Below, in pieces: positions 32,782-42,589 of a DNA stretch of 64,000 nucleotides. The DNA comes from Achatina immaculata. Its lineage: Eukaryota; Mollusca; Gastropoda; Stylommatophora; Achatinidae. The stretch's first letter is position 1. The number at the start of each line of letters is the position of its first letter. The position numbers and the translations under genes were made by a program. The stretch spans positions 7,202,812 through 7,266,811 of the forward strand of contig CM019714.1 of NCBI GenBank assembly GCA_009760885.1, read 5' to 3'. Below the pieces are notes generated by a model. That model did not search any database and had not been told where the DNA came from. It worked only from the letters and a program-made list of their open reading frames with translations.

Positions 32782-33180
32782 AGGACACACTTCCTTTTAA
32801 CTCTACAGTAAATTAAACGTCAGAGGACACACATCCATCTAACTCTATAGTAAATTAAACGTCAGAGGACACACATCCGTCTAACTCTATAGTAAATTAA
32901 ATGTCAGAGGACACACATCCGTCTAACTCTATAGTAAATTAAATGTCAGAGGACACACATCCGTCTAACTCTATAGTAAATTAAATGTCAGAGGACACAC
33001 ATCCGTCTAACTCTACAGTAAATTAAATGTCAGAGGACACACATCCGTCTAACTCTATAGTAAATTAAATGTCAGAGGACACACATCCGTCTAACTCTAT
33101 ACTAAGATATGTAAATGTCGCAGAACACACCTCCGTCTAACTCTACACTAAGATATGTAAATGTCTCATAACACACAGAC
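32782..33180. repeat. 42-bp tandem repeat, about 9 copies
   Basis: The unit AACTCTATAGTAAATTAAAT followed by GTCAGAGGACACACATCCGTCT recurs every 42 bp, degenerating at both ends. It lies in the intron between the transmembrane exon and the last EGF exon. Confidence 0.93.
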
Positions 33181-33545
33181 CTCCGTGTAAATAATACACT
33201 ACCTTGAATAATGCACACTCACAAATAAATAAATGATATAAATTAGAGTTTTGTTTTGTAATTCAAAGATGTGTCGAAAAACTTCTTCCGAATTAATGAC
33301 TGGACGTTCATAAAAGCGAACTCGGGCGTTGGAACAAAGACTGCATTCGAAAATCATAGTTATTAGGACCAGCAAAGGGTCCTATCTTTGTAGATAGGAT
33401 AGATAGATCTTATCAAAGCTTTCAATTAATAGCTTGGATACACAATCTTGCTCCCATTCATTTACTTCCAGTATCGGCGTGAGTACACTCTCATATTTTA
33501 ACATTGTTATCGTTCGGGATAGATCAGCTACAAGCAATTGCTATA

Positions 33546-33581
33546 ACAACAACGACGACAACAACAACAACAACAACAACA
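33546..33581. repeat. (AAC)n microsatellite
   Basis: ACAACAACG/ACAACAACA repeats, about 36 bp. Confidence 0.9.
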
Positions 33582-33683
33582 GGAAAATTTCACACAGAAT
33601 ATAGATTTTCAGTCTTCCTAAACGCGAAAGATACATTTATAAAGATGTAATGGCTGAATATACTAATATTCGGTGCAACATAC

Positions 33684-33818
33684 TTTCCTCGCACAAAGAT
33701 CCGGTGAAATCATCATCACATTCACTGCAAGTTCCTGTTACCGAGTCGCACAGCCCATCTTTGCAACCTTCTGGACAGTTTAATGTGCAGTTCGAACCAT
33801 ATAACTTTGCAGGACACT
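33684..33818 (-). CDS. Exon: EGF-like module, minus-strand gene
   Basis: This 135-bp (45-codon) phase 1-1 exon lies between TTTTATTTTAG and GTATGT on the minus strand. It reads CPAKLYGSNCTLNCPEGC, LCDSVTGTCSEC and FTGSLCEE. The cysteine pattern C-x5-G-x2-C-x3-C-x3-C...C-x-C...G.LC is that of an MEGF-type EGF repeat. It is the membrane-proximal module, next to the transmembrane exon. No matching third EGF exon was found in the plus gene. Confidence 0.85.
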
Positions 33819-34849
33819 CTAAAATAAAATAATCATGGCTTTAAATTGGCACAAGATGAAACACTTTTCTGCTCTGAATCCAGCAAGAACATATTTTCAT
33901 GTTGTTTTGACAGATAAATGTGTTATAAATATCCCTTCCATTACCGGCTTTACCATAGTTAGTTAACTACAACTTCAAACATTTCTAGGCTAGATACTAA
34001 ACTTTTGCTGTTTTGCTACCCATTGACAACTCTTAAATATTTCTTTAACTTTAGACTGGATCTTTTCTTTGTTTATTATTCACGAAAATGGGGGGGGGGG
34101 GGGGGTAGGGAGGTGTATGGTTTATACTGATATTAATATTTTATATTTGCTTTTACTGACGTGAATTATTATTCAATCTTTTATTCTGTCTGGCCGCCGT
34201 CGTACTGAGTGGTGGAAGGCTGACTACACCAACGTTCACACCTTACATGTAAATAACAGGAACACGAAACAACAATCCTTTTTTTTTTTTGGATAAAATC
34301 ACGATCCTTGTATTTACAAAATTCTGATCCATAAGGCAACACAAATCAAACATGATGTCCATATAATTATACATTTCCACACGCGTTATGATTCATAAAA
34401 AAGGTTCCTAGAATAATATGATTTCAATCCTGATTACAATGCACATACTAAACTATACACGTCAGCCTCCATCTATCGAATCATCCTTCGTCCGCGACTG
34501 GTCGCTGGACTTTCACGTGCTCAACTTATCCCCCTTTAAACTTCTCTCTTTTGTCTTATATACCTGGTCAGCGACGGACTCGAAGGCCTGGGGATTTTCC
34601 ATTCACACGTGGCCGTCTCTGGCCAGTGGGATTTCCAATCAAACCGGGTCACTGCTTGCTTATTTTTCCACTCCTTACAGAGGGGGAGAACGAACAAAGA
34701 TTTAAAAGATTTACTTTGTTTGGTTCAAAGGATTATTCTACACCTTTGACGCTTGTACCTGTTCTATTTCAAAACATAAATGCATGCCTAGTTTAAAATT
34801 CATGAGTGTTTTTGTTCTCTTTCACAAGAATAAAGTTAAAATATAAAAC
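33819..34849. other. Intron of the minus gene; G16 run at 34090-34105, otherwise nothing seen
   Basis: The homopolymer of 16 G is followed by TAGGGAGG. The open segment 34418-34705 has no domain. Confidence 0.45.
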
Positions 34850-34981
34850 CTTCACAGTTCTGTCCTGACCGGCCAAACCCGCACGAAAAGCAAGTACCGT
34901 TGGTACTGTTGCATGCGTTTTCAGCACAAAATTTGGAGCAATTCCCTGAACATTTGGCGCCGTATGTGCCTTTTGGGCACT
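34850..34981 (-). CDS. Exon: EGF-like module, minus-strand gene
   Basis: This 132-bp (44-codon) phase 1-1 exon lies between AATTTTCAG and GTTTTA on the minus strand. It reads CPKGTYGAKCSGNCSKFC, CNSTNGTCFSC and GRSGQNCEG. It is the counterpart of the frameshifted plus exon 25160-25290 (CHEGTLGDRC...FC...C...NC.G), with the same weak GTTTT donor, which supports both calls. Extracellular stalk module. Confidence 0.86.
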
Positions 34982-36367
34982 CTGAAAATTAAATTTAAAA
35001 TATTGATATTTTTGTTCGCGAAGTGACTAATAATAATAATAATAGACCCTTTTAAATGTTAACTGTTTTGATAAGAAGATCATAATGTAAAAAAACAACA
35101 CATTGGATACATACGCTTCTATATATTTCATATTCAACTTTAAATCTACTTTTGATTCTGTTGCGAACTGCATATTTAGCCTGATCGTTTAAGCTCTTTA
35201 GATTTTTAAATAACGACCTTGTCTGACATTTTCACATTCATCTCTTGTAAAACTATTGTCACCTATCAGTGTCCTCTTTTTACTCCAAATACAGAATTCA
35301 CAACCAGGGTATTCTGTGTGAAATATAACATGCCAACTGATTCGCATCATTCCTGATGCAACTTCTTAATGCGTGCCAAAACAAACTAGTCTCAAGTATG
35401 TGGGGTCTGAAGTACGAGACATTGGTTCTAGAGAATTGTACTTTGTGTTACTCCAAATACACACACAAAATAAATATCGCAATTTTGAAAAATGGATTAA
35501 TCACGTTACGACTGTACAACGCAGAAGGAGTCAAGTAACTTGTAGTGCGTGACACATTAGATACATTTTAAATAGTAAAAATGGTAACTTTCCGTATATT
35601 CCATCACGTAGATAATGTATGGCTTTTTTTAAAATGATGTGTGCTTCTATATAATGAACTCAAACAGGAAAATGATAAGAGAATGAAATGTTCGTAGCTA
35701 CCACTCCTCCACTAGCTGCAGCTGATGTATTCTAGGGCACTTCTGCCAGAAATGAACCGTGTTCAACTACCACAAGAAATAAGTGTCACTGACCACATAA
35801 CTGAGATGTTTAATCCATCATTACAATGATAGTACTGGAGTTTATTTCACTGTTACAATGTGTGTGTGTATGTGCGTGCGTGCGTGAGTACATGCCTGCG
35901 TGCGTGACAATGTCCTTGATGATGAATCCAGGGGCACGCTGCCTCATTTAGAACTTTAGCTCTGCCGGAAGGCTTCTTCCGGGCATCGCTGACACTGATT
36001 GTGCCAAGAGAACGTAATCCAGGTACTGCTGATATTGACTGTGCCAAGATGGCGTCTTCCTTTCCGAAAATATCTAAGTGCCCAGACATTGAACTAGGCC
36101 ATAAGAGCGCATCTACTGTACCTTTCAGCTTTTGCAACAGCTGAACTGGTATTACCAGTGAGTTGAAGGCAATACACAGTTTATAGACTCGGCATTTATT
36201 TGAAAGGAGTTTAGTCTGCTATGTGAATTAGTTATATCAGAAAAAGGCTAATCAGTTGACACGGAGTTGTTGATGTTTTGTGTGATAGACACCAACTGAT
36301 ATCTACGCTACTTTGTCTCCTATGCATTCTGTTATTCTGCTTACTTGTGTATTACAAAGTAGTTGAA
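34982..36367. other. Intron of the minus gene; nothing identified
   Basis: A GTGTG/GCGTGC-rich patch lies near 35860-35905. The open minus-strand segment 35853-36137 has no recognisable domain and is not called. Confidence 0.4.
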
Positions 36368-37215
36368 ATTACCAGCTAATCATGATCCACGATGTCCAGA
36401 AGAGCCTGTAGCTCCCCTTCACTTTTATCAGTAAGATCTATGTCGTCTGCATATCTTAAGTTATTAAGCTTGTAACCGCCAAATGATATTCCTGGCAAGC
36501 TCTCTATATTTCACATTATGTTTTCGTGCTTCGTGAAAGTAAAAATAAAGGTCTCAGCCTGAATAAAAAGAGGGCTAAGTGATGGTCATCTCAAAGAAAA
36601 GAATACCACTAAAATCTAGCATCGACGGCGCAGATATGAAACAACTCGATAGATTCAAGTATTTAGGAACGATTATAACAGCTGATGGGAAATGTCACAA
36701 GGAAATAAAAAGCAGACATGGTCAGGCCAAGTCAGAATTCCAGAAAATGAGCAACATCGTGTGCAACAGATCCATATCAATGGAAACAAGATTCCAAGTA
36801 CATAAAAGTTACATAGAGCTAATTTTGTTTTATGGGTCATGCTCCATGAATAAGAGAGTATAACGAGAAATGGAGCCATGGAAATGTGGTTCATAAGAAG
36901 GTACCATGGACAACAAAGAAAACCAATGAAGAAGTCTTAACAGAGGCTGGAGTTAAAAGGCAAATTACAACAAAGATCAGAGGCTGAGAAGCGATATTTG
37001 TAGAACATTTTCTGAGAAGAGGAAAGTTATAACACAATGTGGCAACTGGAAAAATTGAGAGAAGAAGAGACAGAAGAAGACAGAGAGAGAAGTTACTTGA
37101 TGGGCTCTCAGTGTAGTTAGGAAAAAAGTCACCGACAGATCTCATAATCAAGCCTAAAGAAAAGGAACTGTGGAGAGAAATAATCGCCTATGACGCGCGG
37201 CATGGCACTTGATTG
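36368..37215. mobile_element. LINE copy with 5' inversion (twin-priming structure), SRHGT-tail family
   Basis: The right part, 36571-37215, is on the plus strand: MVISKKRIPLKSSI, FKYLGTIITADGKCHKEIKS, SMETRFQVHKSYIELILFYG, then decayed EMWFIRR... and an end matching ARHGT with a TTGATTGATTGA tail. The left part, 36368-36555, is on the minus strand and reads GGYKLNNLRYADDIDL and KSEGELQALLDIV, the RT palm that should lie just upstream of MVISKK in the intact element (compare 58915-59060). So the 5' segment is inverted in place, as produced by twin priming. Boundaries are approximate. Confidence 0.82.
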
Positions 37216-37249
37216 ATTGACCAGGTAATCGCTTCAGTTACACGTTTAT

Positions 37250-37546
37250 CTCTACAATGTTGTAAATACTGGATGTTATTATACTCACAGGTAAGTTAGG
37301 TAACCACCCCAAGCTTTAGAGGCACATAGAGATATGGTGTTAGTACCCGTATTTTCCTTGACCTATCAACACACAGGGTGATGTGGTCAGCATCATGCCT
37401 GGCTTCTTTCTTTCCCCAAATTCAGAAGAATATGGGTATCCATTTCTACAGCTGGGTGGCTTGGGCGTCTATGGCCGGATTCGAACCCCGGCCTTTCGCC
37501 AGGAAAGAGCAGTGCACTAACTATTTCGCCACTCAGACGTCATTCT
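37250..37546 (-). mobile_element. tRNA-derived SINE candidate
   Basis: On the minus strand the head reads TCTGAGTGGCGAAATAGTTA and GGCCGGGGTTCGAATCCGGC. The RNA polymerase III A box TGGCGAAATAGT is at 37520-37531 (11 of 12 to consensus) and the B box GGTTCGAATCC at 37477-37487 (perfect), with a good T-arm stem CCGG/CCGG and a rough acceptor stem GTCT/AGAC. A 180-250 bp unrelated body follows down to about 37250. The spacing (32 bp between boxes) fits a tRNA promoter, but the anticodon arm is poor and the transcript would be long, so SINE fits better than a tRNA gene. The body end is uncertain. Confidence 0.7.
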
Positions 37547-37551
37547 ACTCA

Positions 37552-37733
37552 AAATTATGAACTAAATAATGTTGGAACTAAAATTATGAACTAAATAATG
37601 TTGGAACTAAAATTATGAACTAAATAATGTTGGAACTAAAATTATGAACTAAATAATGTTGGAACTAAAATTATGAACTAAATAATGTTGGAACTAAAAT
37701 TATGAACTAAATAATGTTGCAACTAAAATTAGC
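37552..37733. repeat. 29-bp tandem repeat, about 6 copies
   Basis: The unit AAAATTATGAACTAAATAAT followed by GTTGGAACT recurs exactly every 29 bp. It abuts the 5' head of the SINE and begins in the intron just beyond the EGF exon at 37796. Confidence 0.95.
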
Positions 37734-37795
37734 ATATAATGTAGGACATTTATTAAGCAACGAATGCACAGAATTACACACACAAATGTCCTCAC

Positions 37796-38032
37796 CCTCA
37801 GTGCATAAATCCCCTATATAACCTGGTGGACAGTCTGCACAGATTCCTGTTCGGCTTAGGCAATTGCTTCCAATACAGTTTGAACTACAAGTATCATTGC
37901 AGAGAAATCCATAAGTTCCTTTCGGGCAACCTTCTGTACAGTTTCCCGTAACTAGGTTGCAGAGTTCTGACAGATTACAGCTGCATAGTTGTGTACAGGA
38001 CAGACCATACGTGTTTTCTGGACATAGTGTTT
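37796..38032 (-). CDS. Exon: EGF-like cysteine repeats, minus-strand gene
   Basis: This 237-bp (79-codon) phase 1-1 exon lies between GTTACATTTCAG and GTGAGG on the minus strand. It reads CPENTYGLSCTQLCSC, CTEGCPKGTYGFLCNDTC and CPPGYIGDLCTEG. It is the twin of plus-strand exon 14391-14627 in length, phase, cysteine spacing and even the acceptor sequence TTACATTTCAGAAAC. It follows the lectin C-terminal exon in transcript order. Extracellular stalk of the predicted lectin-EGF membrane protein. Confidence 0.92.
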
Positions 38033-39004
38033 CTGAAATGTAACAGTAAATTATCAAACACGATTGAACATAATGTTTGTGCATGGGAAAACTCCAATAA
38101 TTTCCAGTAGCAAGCACAATAATAATAAAATACAATAGTGTTTTAAAAATGTATTTATGTGTCGGTTTAGAAATAAAGTATAAAAATACCATGAGCTCCA
38201 CAGAATAGATTAGAGATCGGCGGTCCACACTAGAAAATTGTGTAGGTCTTACGAGCCAAGTCAAAGCAGAGATATAATATACAAAACTTTAAAACAGAGC
38301 ATACTTTTAAAAATCATTGGTACTTTACATTGAGTAATGTGAATATCAATACACATTCTAGTAAGAACCATGAATTAGGTCAAACTCTGGTCCAAAATGT
38401 GTGCTTCCTCTAACGAATTTTTTTTTTCGGAAATATTCAGTTAGGAACGATCTCCAAGAAGATTTGCTATACCTGTACTTTATTTTGAAAACGCCATCTC
38501 AGGAACATATGTTGTACAATGTGCTGAAAATGCCATCTTATGAAGATGTTTTGTACAATATGGTGAAATAAGTTCCCAGCAAAAGATTTTAGATCAGCGT
38601 GTTCTTCATTTGGGAGGAATATGTAAAACCCATTTCAGTTTCCGTCTGTGTTTTTTCTCTAGCGGTTTGTCACTGGACTGCACGTTAGTTACTTCTAGCC
38701 GAAGATCTGGTGGGATGCCCTCGATAACACAGTCACATGGATGTTAGGAGAGCTAAAACGAGAGGAACTGGAGCGTTAACTTTCTACCTTTCACAGCAGC
38801 GATACGTCATCACCTGGGACTGGAGAAGAGTCAGTTCATTTTTGAAATGGTTTTCTTAAAGTATATATTGTATTTAACCGTTGTTTGTCCTTATATTTTA
38901 GATGTATCCACGAAGAAACTGCATCAAGTCACCCCATAACCTTTCTATCACTGTTTGCATCCGTTGGCGGAAGAGGGGGGAGGGACTGGTGATTTTTCTC
39001 AGCC
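38033..39004. other. Intron of the minus gene; nothing identified
   Basis: A short duplication of words around GTTGTACAATGTG/TTTTGTACAATATG lies near 38510-38560. No exon-like frame. Confidence 0.4.
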
Positions 39005-39800
39005 AGAAAGATTTCAACCTCATTCCCCAGCATAAAAAGTCACGATAGATTTCAACCCCTAACCCCAGCATAAACGGTCATGAGAGATTTCAACCCCATT
39101 CCTCAGCATAAACGTTCATGAGAGATTTCAACACCATTCCCCAGCATAAACGGTCATAAGAGATATCAACCCCATTCACAAGCATAAACGGTCATGAGAG
39201 ATTTCAACCCCATTCCTCAGCATAAACGTTCATGAGAGATTTCAACCCCATTCCCCAGCATAAACGGTCATAAGAGATATCAACCCCATTCACAAGCATA
39301 AACGGTCATGAGAGATTTCAACCCCATTCCTCAGCATAAACGTTCATGAGAGATTTCAACACCATTCCCCAGCATAAACGTTCATGAGAGATTTCAACAC
39401 CATTCCCCAGCATAAACGTTCATGAGAGATTTCAACCCCATTCCCCAGCATAAACGTTCATGAGAGATTTCAATCCCATTCCCCAGCAGAAACGTTCGCG
39501 AGAGATTTCAACCCCATTCCCCAGCATAAACGTTCATGAGAGATTTCAACCTCATTCCCCAGCATAAACGTTCGCGAGAGATTTCAACCTCATTCCCCAG
39601 CATAAACGTTCGCGAGAGATTTCAACCCCATTCCCCAGCATAAACGTTCGCGAGAGATTTCAACCTCATTCCCCAGCATAAACGTTCACGATAGATTTCA
39701 ACCCCATTCCCCAGTATAAACAGTCAAGAAAGATTTCAACCCTATTCCCCCGCATAAACAGTCAAGAGAGATTTCAAACCAATTCCCCAGCATAAACAGG
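39005..39800. repeat. 38-bp tandem repeat, about 21 copies
   Basis: The unit AGAGATTTCAACCCCATTCC followed by CCAGCATAAACGTTCATG recurs, with sub-variants (GTTCATG, GTTCGCG, GGTCATAAG with CACAAGC) arranged in blocks. It lies in the intron between the lectin C-terminal exon and the EGF exon of the minus gene. Confidence 0.95.
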
Positions 39801-40295
39801 GACGAGAAAACGTCACCACTGCTAAACAGCCTCTCAATGGCGTGCTACAAGTCAAGTCTCTGTATTCAACTTGTATCTCTTTCTAACAAGCTCTAAACTG
39901 ACTGAATGCTTCACGGTTAATATGACTGGCTCATGGCACATGAAAGAAAGAGATTTTTGCAGCAACATTTCTGCTAATGAAAATCGCAGTTAAACTGCAG
40001 AGTCAGTGCATATTCTATTTTTTCACATGTTTTGCATATTTGTCCAACTAAATCCACACATATTTATTCTGCCACACACTTCAAACGTTTGAAGTCCAAA
40101 TCTCAGTAAATCAATACCTTATGTTTTGTTTCTTTGAAACTTTCTTTACAGTATTCGTTCCATGCATGCTTCTGAAAGAAGTTTCAGTGACTTCAAAGTT
40201 AGCGTCAGTTCAAATAACGAAAACGATCAACCCGGAAATGCCACACACGTATTATTTCAAGTTACGAAGCAAAGAAAACCACTGAAGCCTCATGT

Positions 40296-40790
40296 TTTCT
40301 TTTCTCCTTTTTTTGTTTTCTCCTGTTTTCTCTTCTTCTGTTTTCTTTTCTCCGGTTTTCTTTCCTTCTGTTTTCTTTTCTCCTGTTTTCTTTTCTCCTG
40401 TTTTCTCTTCTCCTGTTTTCTTTTCTCCTGTTTTCTCTTCTCCTGTTTTCTTTTCTCCGGTTTTCTTTCTTCCTGTTTTCTTTTCTCCTGTTTTCTTTTC
40501 TCCTGTTTTCTCTTCTCCTGTTTTCTTTTCTCCTGTTTTCTCTTCTCCAGTTTTGTTTTCTCCTGTTTTCTTTTCTCCTGTTTTCTTTCTCCAGTTTTGT
40601 TTTCTCCTGTTTTCTTTTCTCCTGTTTTCTTTCTCCAGTTTTCTTTTCTTTAGTTTTCTTTTCTCCTGTTTTCTTTCTCCAGTTTTCTTTTCTTTAGTTT
40701 TCTTTTCTCTTAATTATTTTTCTAGTGTTTTTTTTTCTCCTGTTTTCTTTTTCCTGTTTTCTTTTTCCTGTTTTTTTATTTTATCCTATT
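40296..40790. repeat. 15-bp polypyrimidine tandem repeat (TTTTCTTTTCTCCTG)
   Basis: About 33 degenerate copies give nearly 500 bp of almost pure T/C on the plus strand with one G per unit. The minus strand is purine-rich. The plus-strand frames stay open and give false hydrophobic Phe/Ser/Cys-rich proteins. Confidence 0.94.
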
Positions 40791-41745
40791 TATTTCTCTT
40801 GATTTCTTTTTTAAGTGACATATAATGCCTTCTTCTATGTCTTCAGCCCGCCTAGTAATTAACCTTGCTGAAAGATTATATGTTGAAAAAGAAGTCTACT
40901 TTTGTCGTGGTATACTTTTCAACGACTCCTTTCATACAAGATGACAACTCACTTCTGTGAGTGATGTCCCCTTTTTCAGTGGCTTAGAAAACTAATTTTT
41001 GTTGCACCTTCATTTTTCAGCATTTTAGTCCCAGTGAACAATGTTTGGTATGTTGAAACACTGGTTTTTCCAGACTTTATATTTATCTGAACGTAGTTTT
41101 CCAGTGAGATGAGTATAACATAAATAGAATGAAAAGACGTTAAGTCTTTACATCTGTGATTATGTCATAATGTGGTTTTTTTCTGATTTGTTAAAATTGC
41201 AATAATTTATTCTATGGAGTAGGCGGGCTACATGAATTGAAACAGCGAACGGATTTGGCCCGAGGATCGTTTCCCAATCCTTGGACCAAACTTTCCACAT
41301 TACATCATTGTTACCAGTTTTCAACTTCATTTTCTAGGTAATGAGAAAACACGAGTGAATATGACACAACCTGCGTTGATACCTTTCCTGGCTGCATGTG
41401 TTTATGATTAACAGTAATGTACTACTGAAATCTTGCATTTGAAAAACATGTTTCGGTACTGTTTGATGCTGGCCTGAAAGTGATGGAAAACAATGTACCA
41501 GCGGGAATATGAGTGCATGTTTACTTGACACAAAACACCAGTGGCATTTACGGAATAGAAAACATTAAGTGTAAAATCAGGTCACGGAATAGAACCGGCT
41601 TCAACTGACAGCAGTCTTGTTTCCGTCAACTTGTATGGCGTGTTTTACTTTTGATGTGTGTACTAAGCAGAGTTCTCATGCTATTTATCTTCTAAAGTCA
41701 GTTTCCAATAAACAACATTAAACATTTTCTTAAATAGAGACTCAC
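40791..41745. other. Intron of the minus gene; nothing identified
   Basis: AT-rich unique-looking DNA without an exon signature. Confidence 0.4.
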
Positions 41746-41964
41746 CTCCGAAAGTTTCAATTTCGCAGAAAGAAAGAAAGCCTTCATACTCTACTTTGTA
41801 CCTCTCAGTTACTATTGTGAGATACTTAAAGGGCTTAAATGAACTCAGACGAATCTCGTAAACTTGTTCTTTTGCAACACGATTTTCGTCTGTGAATGTT
41901 TCCATCAATTGTCCTCTCGAATTAAAAGTCATTAGTTCAAATCCTTGCAGATGATCTATACCCT
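41746..41964 (-). CDS. Exon: C-terminal half of the FTP-type lectin domain, minus-strand gene
   Basis: This 219-bp (73-codon) phase 1-1 exon lies between TATTTTCTCCTCAG and GTGAGT on the minus strand. It reads GIDHLQGFELMTFNSRGQ, ETFTDENR, VYEIRLSSFKPFKYLTIV and LSFCEIETFG. It aligns with plus exon 8372-8587 at L.GF.L.TF.S.G, FTD, V..LTIV and C.I/VETFG. Spliced to 61702-61920 it completes the domain. The junction reads NRAEGIDHLQGF: the NR of the fucolectin R-x-D motif is there but the following Asp and basic residue are not aligned, so canonical fucose binding is unlikely. The intron upstream is 19.7 kb and is filled by the 24-bp minisatellite. Confidence 0.88.
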
Positions 41965-42369
41965 CTGAGGAGAAAATACAAGTATAAGAATATCACCTCC
42001 CGTTGTGGCAAATCATTCCAGACATTATAAATGTTATGTCAAAAGGGGAAAAGTTATGGATATTCTCCACGTGCAACACTCCAAAATATTTGAAATTAGC
42101 AAACGTGCAAGCACAGAAACATGAATGTTGTTGTTGTGCTAAACAAGTATAGAAAATAACGTAATGTATAATCTTATATGACACAACAAAGCAAACTAAT
42201 TTTCAAAATAAAGAAAGAAAAGTTCATCATTACATCAGAAGTTGTAGAAGTCCAATTGCGTGCTAAAATGACTGAATGAATAGGAATAAGAATAACTATT
42301 CTGAAAAATTCAGTTAGAAATATTTATAATCTGCCTTTGCTTGCATATTCTTCCTTTCTGGGTACATTT
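41965..42369. other. Start of the 19.7-kb lectin-domain intron (3' side); nothing identified
   Basis: AT-rich sequence between the exon and the first minisatellite block. Confidence 0.4.
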
Positions 42370-42560
42370 CTCGTATTTTTCTAAGGTGCATTTCTAGTCT
42401 TTATTTTATAGACGTATTTATTCTGTGTGCACATTTGCCGCTTTTCATTTTGTAGGCGTATTTGTCGTCTCTATATTATAGGCCTGTTTGTCGTCTTTAT
42501 ACTATAGGCCTTATTGTCGTCTTTATTTTGTAGCGTGTTTGTCATCTTTACTTTGTAGGT
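42370..42560. repeat. Degenerate minisatellite of about 25 bp (GTATTTGTCGTCTTTATTTTATAGG-like)
   Basis: Words TTTGTCGTCTTTAT and TATAGGC recur about seven times before the main 24-bp array starts. Confidence 0.8.
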
Positions 42561-42589
42561 TTATTTCTAGACTATATTATGTACTCGTC

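Noticed and set aside
34418..34705. 95-codon plus-strand frame inside the minus gene's intron
   Set aside because: Antisense to the gene, no domain, and no similarity to elements elsewhere in the window.
35853..36137. 94-codon minus-strand frame
   Set aside because: Contains GTGTG/GCGTGC simple sequence at one end and no family signature; could be a retroelement piece but cannot be assigned.
37470..37540. Functional tRNA gene
   Set aside because: A and B boxes are good but the anticodon arm does not fold convincingly and a long unrelated body follows, so a SINE is the better explanation.
40292..40825. 177-codon Phe/Ser-rich hydrophobic frame
   Set aside because: Product of the 15-bp polypyrimidine repeat; a neighbouring frame is equally open.
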